Notes under the pieces: model-generated
Seen by the model: the letters and a program-made list of their open reading frames with translations, nothing else
What the model was told of the DNA's origin: nothing
Databases searched by the model: none
Source of the DNA: Candidatus Bathyarchaeota archaeon
GTDB lineage: Archaea > Thermoproteota > Bathyarchaeia > TCS64
Direction of reading: 5' to 3'
DNA length: 10,701 nucleotides
NCBI GenBank assembly: GCA_030613835.1
Contig: JAUWLH010000035.1
Coordinates: 1-10,701 of the forward strand
Part shown: positions 5,904 through 10,701 of the stretch, piece by piece
How the letters are laid out: each line of letters opens with the position of its first letter
Numbering within the stretch: position 1 is the first letter of the stretch
Translations under genes and position numbers: made by a program

Positions 5904-7124
5904 ATGAAGGAGTACACATTTGCTAAACCTGAGACCGATGAAGATTTTGAGGCGCTTTACAAGGTGATGGACGTAGCGTTTGGTGACGAGGATGTCAGGA
6001 GCATCACAAGAAGGTTCGTGGAACATCACCCAGATATGAACAGGGAACACATTTTCATGGTTAAACAGGAGGATAGAGCTGTTGCAGGGTTGCTCCTTAT
6101 CCCACAGGTCTGGAGACTTGGCGAGGTAAAGCTAAAGGTGGCAGAGATGGGTTGCGTTGGAACCGATCCCGAGCATAGAAGAAAAGGGGTACAATGGATC
6201 CTCAACGATGAGTTCGACAAATATGCAATAGAACAAGGTTTTGATCTCTGCGTTCTTGCAGGGATACCGTATTTCTATAGGCAGTTCGGGTACCAGTATG
6301 CGGTTGAACTTGATTATTCTACAGAGATAAATTTAGGGAAAATTCCGGATAACGAAACAGAGATACGGGTAGAGGATTTCACAGAAGAACACATCGAGAA
6401 GGCAGATATTTTTCTGAGGAGGGCACAGGAAGGATACCTTGTCCACAGTGTCCGAACAGAGGATATATGGGAAATGCAACAGAAGACGGGGACATATGGA
6501 GGCGAACCCTTCAAAGCAGTCTCCCTGCATCTCAGTGGCGAGTTTGTTGGTTATTACAGGTATGTTGTGGATAAGGAAAAGAGGACACTCTACATCAAGG
6601 AACTTGGAGTCGATGAAAACGTATCAGTCGGAGACCTTACTGGAGTAATCAAAAAACATGCATCAAAGATGGGTCTGACCGAGTTAAAGACAGGGTTACC
6701 CCACCAAGACGAGGTTAATAAGTACCTAATATCACTGGGGGCAAAGACAAACAAACCTTATACATGGCAGGTAAAGATCCTAGATCTCACGAACTTCCTA
6801 ACTAAGCTGATACCAGTTCTGGAGCATCGGATCGAGGACTCAGAATTCAAAAGCGTAAGCAAGGACCTTACAATGAATTTCTGGAAATTCGCAGTCAGTA
6901 TGAAGATAGAGGAAGGAAAAATAGTCTCCATAGAAAAGGTGCATGGAGAGAAGGACAGAACAATTGGCCTGAACCCATACGCGTTTATCAAGCTGGCGCT
7001 TGGCTACAAGAGCAGGGTAGAGCTAGAGGAAATGTACTCTGATTTCTGGGTCAGGGGTGAATTGGGGGGTCTGATTGACGTCATGTTCCCGAAACAACCC
7101 GGCTACATCCACTACTGCTACTAA
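5904..7124 (+). CDS. Eis-like GNAT N-acetyltransferase with SCP2-like C-terminus
   Basis: The 406-residue protein has the make-up of the Eis/COG4552 group. Residues 1-150 are a GNAT domain with the acetyl-CoA loop VGTDPEHRRKGV (85-96) after a beta strand (KLKVAEMGCV) and the segment IPYFYRQFGYQY (121-132), equivalent to the IYGRFGYG motif of Eis, whose Tyr acts as general acid. Residues about 190-290 form a second GNAT-like fold without the motif, and residues 300-406 an SCP2-like domain. In Eis the C-terminal carboxylate is part of the active site; this protein ends in Tyr close to a similar point. It would transfer acetyl from acetyl-CoA to an amine; the acceptor is unknown. ATG 5904 is chosen over an in-frame TTG at 5889 because the transcript probably starts near 5897. 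It stands between the divergent kinase and the helicase. Confidence 0.82.
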   Translation: MKEYTFAKPETDEDFEALYKVMDVAFGDEDVRSITRRFVEHHPDMNREHIFMVKQEDRAVAGLLLIPQVWRLGEVKLKVAEMGCVGTDPEHRRKGVQWILNDEFDKYAIEQGFDLCVLAGIPYFYRQFGYQYAVELDYSTEINLGKIPDNETEIRVEDFTEEHIEKADIFLRRAQEGYLVHSVRTEDIWEMQQKTGTYGGEPFKAVSLHLSGEFVGYYRYVVDKEKRTLYIKELGVDENVSVGDLTGVIKKHASKMGLTELKTGLPHQDEVNKYLISLGAKTNKPYTWQVKILDLTNFLTKLIPVLEHRIEDSEFKSVSKDLTMNFWKFAVSMKIEEGKIVSIEKVHGEKDRTIGLNPYAFIKLALGYKSRVELEEMYSDFWVRGELGGLIDVMFPKQPGYIHYCY

Positions 7125-7130
7125 CCCATA

Positions 7131-7138
7131 CTTTTAAC
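7131..7138 (+). promoter_or_regulatory. TATA box of helicase gene
   Basis: CTTTTAAC six bases after the acetyltransferase stop; a transcript start near 7160 leaves a short leader with GAGTGA before the ATG at 7174. Confidence 0.4.
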
Positions 7139-7173
7139 GAGGAACCGTACTACATCTAAGGCGAGTGAACACC

Positions 7174-8298
7174 ATGGAGTCATCCGATTTCGACAAGTTG
7201 CAGCTGAGTGAGGAGCTCCAAAAGGGCATAAGAAAAGCAGGATTCACAAAGATGACTCCCATCCAAGAAAAAGCCATTCCTTTACTTCTCAGTGGGAGAG
7301 ACGTGATAGGTCAGGCGCAGACTGGTACCGGGAAGACCGCTGCCTTCGGGATACCCTTGCTGGCCAAGGTAGACCCCTCTAAACCGTTCACACAGGGAGT
7401 AGTACTGGCCCCCACGAGGGAGCTGGCTACACAGATCGCGGCGATGCTCAGGAGCTACGCCAAGTTCATGGATATAAAGATACTCTGCATCCATGGGGGA
7501 AGAAAGATGCAGAGGCAGATCGCGTTACTCTCAAGACCGACACACGTGATCATTGCCACGCCTGGAAGACTTCTGGACCTGATCAGGAAACGGGGCGTAA
7601 TTGACCTTAGACGAGCAAAGGTAGCTGTTATCGACGAGGCTGACAAGATGCTGGAGATGGGGTTCATGAAAGAGGTCACAGGGATCCTGAGCGCCCTCCC
7701 ATATGTGAGGCAGACCAGTCTCTGGTCCGCAACTATAGGTCAGGATATTATCGATATCTCGTTTAGACACATGAGACACCCCCGTAAGGTCCTCGTTTCC
7801 AGCGATGAGATAGCCCAGACAAACGTCAACCAGTTCTATATCGAGGTCGATGAAGACACTAGGGACGCCAAGTTATTCGAGCTTCTGGACGAGCTGGATG
7901 TAGACAGGGGATTGATTTTCTGTAACACGAGGGTCAAGGTGGACCAGCTTTCAGAGAAGCTGAGACAAGAGAGATACCTTGTAGAGCCTCTTCACGGGAG
8001 ATTCACCCAGACACAAAGGGATATCGCTATCACGAAGCTTCTGAAGAGGCAGGCGAAATACCTCGTCTCAACTGATGTGGCGTCAAGGGGGCTTGATATC
8101 AAGGGTCTGACCCACATCATCAACTACGAGGTACCCGAGGACCCCGAGGTATATTTCCATAGGATTGGCAGGACCGCAAGGAAAGGAGAAAAAGGCATCT
8201 CGATTACACTGGTGAGTGAGAGGGAGGAGGAGTACCTCTTCGACATAAAGCAGATGACGAATACAGAGATGGCAGAGTGGAATCCGTCCTTGGGATAA
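7174..8298 (+). CDS. DEAD-box ATP-dependent RNA helicase
   Basis: The 374-residue protein is a minimal two-domain DEAD-box helicase with every motif in place: Q motif (FTKMTPIQ), I (AQTGTGKT, Lys54), Ia (PTRELA), GG (IHGGRK), Ib (TPGR), II (DEAD, 154-157), III (SAT, 185-187), IV (LIFCNT), V (STDVASRGLDI) and VI (HRIGRTAR, 329-336). It should unwind short RNA duplexes with ATP, for example in ribosome assembly or mRNA remodelling. There is no N- or C-terminal extension, so it resembles the short archaeal helicases of about 370 residues. ATG 7174 fits the GAGTGA just upstream; GTG 7165 in frame is part of that purine site. It has its own TATA-like box, and its stop codon overlaps the TATA-like box of the next gene. 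The family is certain; the RNA target is unknown. Confidence 0.96.
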   Translation: MESSDFDKLQLSEELQKGIRKAGFTKMTPIQEKAIPLLLSGRDVIGQAQTGTGKTAAFGIPLLAKVDPSKPFTQGVVLAPTRELATQIAAMLRSYAKFMDIKILCIHGGRKMQRQIALLSRPTHVIIATPGRLLDLIRKRGVIDLRRAKVAVIDEADKMLEMGFMKEVTGILSALPYVRQTSLWSATIGQDIIDISFRHMRHPRKVLVSSDEIAQTNVNQFYIEVDEDTRDAKLFELLDELDVDRGLIFCNTRVKVDQLSEKLRQERYLVEPLHGRFTQTQRDIAITKLLKRQAKYLVSTDVASRGLDIKGLTHIINYEVPEDPEVYFHRIGRTARKGEKGISITLVSEREEEYLFDIKQMTNTEMAEWNPSLG

Positions 8299-8300
8299 AT
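8294..8300 (+). promoter_or_regulatory. TATA-like box of PhzF-family gene
   Basis: GATAAAT overlaps the helicase stop codon and is centred about 26 bases before 8323; with the ATG at 8328 the transcript would have almost no leader. Confidence 0.35.
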
Positions 8301-8309
8301 TGAAAAACG

Positions 8310-8323
8310 GAAAACGCGTTTTC
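8310..8323. promoter_or_regulatory. 14-bp perfect palindrome before PhzF-family gene
   Basis: GAAAACGCGTTTTC is a perfect palindrome placed between the TATA-like box and the predicted transcript start, 4 bases before the ATG. That is where a repressor dimer would block RNA polymerase. As RNA it could pair as well, but with a near-leaderless transcript it would mostly not be transcribed, so a DNA operator is more likely. Confidence 0.4.
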
Positions 8324-8327
8324 AGGT

Positions 8328-9200
8328 ATGAAGTACCCGCTCTTTATTGTGGACGTTTTCGCTGAGGCAAAGTACGAGGGAAACCAGCTGGCAGTCGTAA
8401 TAGATGAGGTCGGACTGGAAACCGAGCACATGCAGACGATCGCTCGTGAGATGCATTTCAGCGAGACCACGTTCATAACAGGATACGATCTGGAAAAGAA
8501 GACATTCAAAGTAAGGATTTTCACGCCTGAAAGCGAGCTGCCCTTTGCTGGGCATCCTACACTGGGAACTGCTTACATAGCTCAAAAGGAACTGTTGAAG
8601 GAAAAGGTCGAAGAGCTGACCCTCGACATGAAAGCAGGATTGATCCCTGTCCAGTTTAACTACGAGGGAGATGAGCCTGGGGTGATATGGATGAAGCAAT
8701 TGAACCCAGTATTCGGCCCGACGCATCAGGTTGAAAAGTTCGCTGAGATACTCGGATTAACGCCCGAGGATTTCGACAGGGATTACCCAATACAGGAAGT
8801 GTCAACTGGAGTCTACTTCTACATGGTCCCATTGAAGACTAGGGATGCGTTAAAACGCGTAAAAGTTGATATCGAAAAGCTGATCGAGTACAGCAAGGGA
8901 AAGAAGGCGAGCTGGCCTTTCATGTTCTGCAGGGAACCAGAGGACCCTTCTAACCACATCAAGGCACGTATGATAGGAAGCTGGGAGGATCCAGCAACGG
9001 GCAGCGCGAATGGATGCCTAACCGGGTACCTTGTCAAGCACAAGTACTTCGGCGATTCCAAGATCGATGTGAGAGTGGAGCAGGGAGCTGAGATCAACCG
9101 TCCGTCGATACTCTACTTGAAAGGGGAAGAGGTTGGAGACGGGATCAGCGTGGAGGTAGGCGGGAAGGTCGCCTACGTGGCAAAGGGAGAACTCGTATAA
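8328..9200 (+). CDS. PhzF-family isomerase/epimerase-like protein
   Basis: The 290-residue protein has the two-lobed DapF-like fold of the PhzF family, with length typical of it. The key motifs are GNQLAVV (18-24), FSETTFI with Glu46, the residue that acts as acid-base in PhzF, FTPESELPFAGHPTLGTAY with His76, and EDPATGSANGCLTGYL with Asp221. PhzF itself isomerises a dihydro-hydroxyanthranilate in phenazine synthesis, but no other phenazine gene is present, and most archaeal members have no known substrate. A general isomerase or amino-acid-like substrate is all that can be said. It is soluble. AGGT touches the ATG and is too close to act as a ribosome site, so translation is probably leaderless. 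It lies 29 bases after the helicase and its stop codon is inside the TATA-like box of the next gene. Confidence 0.9.
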   Translation: MKYPLFIVDVFAEAKYEGNQLAVVIDEVGLETEHMQTIAREMHFSETTFITGYDLEKKTFKVRIFTPESELPFAGHPTLGTAYIAQKELLKEKVEELTLDMKAGLIPVQFNYEGDEPGVIWMKQLNPVFGPTHQVEKFAEILGLTPEDFDRDYPIQEVSTGVYFYMVPLKTRDALKRVKVDIEKLIEYSKGKKASWPFMFCREPEDPSNHIKARMIGSWEDPATGSANGCLTGYLVKHKYFGDSKIDVRVEQGAEINRPSILYLKGEEVGDGISVEVGGKVAYVAKGELV

Positions 9201-9201
9201 G
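9193..9201 (+). promoter_or_regulatory. TATA box of class-V PLP gene
   Basis: TCGTATAAG includes the PhzF-family stop codon; a start near 9223 gives a leader of about 20 bases containing GGTGAT, the same layout as the kinase gene. Confidence 0.4.
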
Positions 9202-9232
9202 TGGGTGTTAAATCCACCACGTAACACGTAAT

Positions 9233-9238
9233 GGTGAT
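9233..9238 (+). promoter_or_regulatory. Shine-Dalgarno site that decides the class-V gene start
   Basis: GGTGAT is followed by TAAA and TTG (9243). This matches the hexamer and 4-base spacing at the padR-like and kinase genes and favours TTG 9243 over ATG 9231, which lies before the site. Confidence 0.55.
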
Positions 9239-9242
9239 TAAA

Positions 9243-10406
9243 TTGAAGCTCAAGGAAAGTTTTCCATTAGCTGAGAAGCTCGTTTACTTTGACAACGCCG
9301 TTATGGGGTGCCTGCCGCAAAGCACCCTCGATTTGATGAAATCCTACAACTCCGCTCTCGTTGACCACATGAGCGGAAAGAGTCAGTGGGCGTTCAACGT
9401 CGAGGAGGGCACAAACGCGAAGAAGAACGCGCTGGGTCTCTTCTCCAAGGTGATCGGCGCAGAGGTGAGCGAGGTCAGTAGCGTACCAAACGCCTCAACG
9501 GGAATGAACGTCGCAATGAGCATGATACCGATAAAGAAGGGAGACAACGTGGTATCCACCGACTTGGCGTTCCCCATGGGCGCGGCACTTGTCAGGAAAG
9601 CAGAGGAGAGGGGCGCCAAGGCCAGGTGGCTGGCAAGCGAGAATGGCGTGGTTGGCACAAAAGCCTTCGAGAAAGCAATAGACGACGACACGGCCATCGT
9701 TTACATCGACCAGCCTAGCTGGTTCAACGGGTACCTCTTCGACGTAAAAGCAATCGCGGAGTTGGCCCACGATCACGGCGCCTACCTGGTGGTGGACGCG
9801 ACACAGAGCATGGGGTCCATCGAATGGCAGATAGACAGAACTGGCGTGGATTTCGCCGCAACCAGCACGTACAAGTGGTTGCTGGGAGGGATGCCTTCCC
9901 ACTGCACGGGATTCATGTACATAAAAGAGGAGCACGTTGACAGGTATGACCCAGTATACGTGAGCGGAGGCGCTTACAGCTACGAGCAAGGTGGGGTTGA
10001 GGGTCTGTACAAGGAGCACAAATTCGAGCTGAACAAAGGGATAGGCAAGTACACGGTCTCCAGGAGCCCTGATATCACTATGATGACAGCCGAGAACAGC
10101 ATGAAAGTACTGCTCGACCACGGCATGAAGGAGATAGAGACCCAGAACAGGAAGCTAACCACGAGGCTTATCGACGGTCTCCTGGGGAGGGGATACGAGG
10201 TCCAGACGCCCCTTGATGAGGAGCGACGGTGCTACATGAACGTAAAGACGCCTGAACTGAAGACTGTGGTGGAGAAACTGAACGCCGAGAACTACTGGTG
10301 TGCCCAGAGAGTCGGAGGCATCAGGGTCTCACCACACTTCTACAATACCCTTGAACAGGCTGACAGGTTCATGGACAAGCTTGACGAGGTCGTCAAGTCC
10401 CTCTAA
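9243..10406 (+). CDS. Class-V aminotransferase / cysteine desulfurase-like PLP enzyme
   Basis: The 387-residue protein is a fold-type I PLP enzyme of the class-V group. It begins with LVYFDNAVMGCLP, the usual substrate-entry strand, has the phosphate-binding turn VPNASTGMN (81-89), the cofactor-pairing Asp185 and Gln188 in VVDATQSMG, the Schiff-base Lys211 in TSTYKWLLGG, and the carboxylate-binding Arg361 in GGIRVSPHFYNT. The family includes cysteine desulfurases, isopenicillin-N epimerase-like and kynureninase-like enzymes. The mobile catalytic Cys loop of desulfurases is not evident, so I keep the general name. Start: TTG 9243, with GGTGAT 4 bases upstream; the ATG at 9231 would add four residues. 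It follows the PhzF-family gene closely but probably has its own promoter. It may act on an amino acid, like its neighbours may, but no shared pathway is shown. Confidence 0.88.
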   Translation: MKLKESFPLAEKLVYFDNAVMGCLPQSTLDLMKSYNSALVDHMSGKSQWAFNVEEGTNAKKNALGLFSKVIGAEVSEVSSVPNASTGMNVAMSMIPIKKGDNVVSTDLAFPMGAALVRKAEERGAKARWLASENGVVGTKAFEKAIDDDTAIVYIDQPSWFNGYLFDVKAIAELAHDHGAYLVVDATQSMGSIEWQIDRTGVDFAATSTYKWLLGGMPSHCTGFMYIKEEHVDRYDPVYVSGGAYSYEQGGVEGLYKEHKFELNKGIGKYTVSRSPDITMMTAENSMKVLLDHGMKEIETQNRKLTTRLIDGLLGRGYEVQTPLDEERRCYMNVKTPELKTVVEKLNAENYWCAQRVGGIRVSPHFYNTLEQADRFMDKLDEVVKSL

Positions 10407-10423
10407 TATCCCTTAATATCTTT

Positions 10424-10430
10424 CTTATAC
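10424..10430 (+). promoter_or_regulatory. TATA box of M24-like gene
   Basis: CTTATAC is centred 26 bases before the ATG at 10453, predicting a leaderless transcript. TTAATAT (10413-10419) is a weaker alternative. Confidence 0.45.
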
Positions 10431-10452
10431 TCGCTAGACATATCCATAGGTC

Positions 10453-10701
10453 ATGGACTACGAGGGAAGGCTCAGCAGAGTACGCGAGGCCATGCGAAAG
10501 AAAGGCATAGCCCTCATGTATCTTAGAAGGGGCGCCAACCTGTTCTACCTGACAGGTATAAAGCGGAAGGGACCCGAGCTCACGGACAGCAACAGTTATG
10601 GGGATTATATCCACGGCGCTTACATCACGTTAAGGGGGGGCATAACCATCCTCGTACCTCGGAGGGGGGCGAGTGGCTGGCAGAGGCAGACCGAGGGAAA
10701 G
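10453..10701 (+). CDS. M24-family peptidase/creatinase-like protein, N-terminal part
   Basis: The frame is open from ATG 10453 to the window edge (83 codons, no stop). The start MDYEGRLSRVREAMRKKGIA followed by LMYLRRGANLFYLTGI is the creatinase N-terminal (prolidase-like) domain that precedes the pita-bread catalytic domain in Xaa-Pro peptidases: a helix beginning RL.R.R..M, a strand, then the N..YLTG motif. The later part ITLRGGITILVPRRG is the next strand. The metal ligands belong to the missing C-terminal domain, so whether it is an aminopeptidase, prolidase or creatinase-like hydrolase cannot be told. It is cytoplasmic, with no signal peptide. The TATA box 26 bases before the ATG suggests a leaderless transcript separate from the class-V gene. 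Confidence 0.75.
   Translation, partial: MDYEGRLSRVREAMRKKGIALMYLRRGANLFYLTGIKRKGPELTDSNSYGDYIHGAYITLRGGITILVPRRGASGWQRQTEGK

Noticed and set aside
5790..6050. N-terminal extension of the histidine kinase
   Set aside because: It overlaps the start of the acetyltransferase on the other strand and crosses both promoters; an SD and TATA box support the shorter start.
8328..9200. Phenazine biosynthesis cluster
   Set aside because: Only the PhzF-family protein is present; no other phenazine enzyme lies nearby and the family is wide in function.
9201..9228. Short repeats GTGG/CCAC and CACGTA-A-CACGTA before the class-V gene
   Set aside because: Arms are only 4-6 bases and may be chance; no second copy is seen.
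9495..10121. 208-codon minus-strand frame
   Set aside because: Antisense to the class-V PLP gene, which has all family motifs; the frame is rich in His, Cys and Val as expected from a codon shadow.

Overview
This window looks like a chromosomal piece of a Thermoplasmata-type archaeon (phylum Thermoplasmatota). The evidence is a partial archaeal 16S rRNA gene on the minus strand, archaeal TATA boxes about 25 bases before likely transcript starts, U-tract terminators instead of bacterial ones, several apparently leaderless or short-leader genes, and Shine-Dalgarno sites of the form GGTGAT matching an archaeal 16S tail (AUCACC). The 16S text around the 800-900 region resembles the Methanomassiliicoccales/Thermoplasmata side of the tree by memory only; I cannot place it lower. 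No mobile element, CRISPR array, tRNA or attachment site is visible.

Layout. 1-1198: 5' four-fifths of the 16S gene (minus strand), cut by the window edge at its 3' side. 1199-1572: a structured rRNA leader with several perfect hairpins, a probable promoter and a terminator-like hairpin. 1573-2629: an AT-rich divergent pair, a PadR-type repressor with two matching palindromic operators around its own promoter, and a small TRAM/OB-like protein. 2796-4301: a two-gene unit of a small AtzG/GatC-like protein and an amidase-signature hydrolase. 4288-5061 (minus): an HD-domain phosphohydrolase, converging on the amidase. 5085-5789 (minus): a short soluble histidine kinase without a sensor domain. 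5904-10701 (plus): an Eis-like GNAT acetyltransferase, a DEAD-box RNA helicase, a PhzF-family protein, a class-V PLP enzyme and the start of an M24-type peptidase/creatinase-like gene.

How they work together. Only the AtzG-like/amidase pair is clearly one functional unit. The plus-strand genes from 5904 on are tightly packed but nearly each has its own TATA-like element, some overlapping the stop codon of the gene before, so they look like independently transcribed housekeeping and metabolic genes rather than one pathway. The most useful signals are regulatory: the paired PadR operators, a 14-bp palindrome placed between the TATA box and start of the PhzF gene, the rRNA leader hairpins, and a uniform GGTGAT-4 nt-start spacing that corrects two gene starts. 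I do not see a clearly new multi-gene system.
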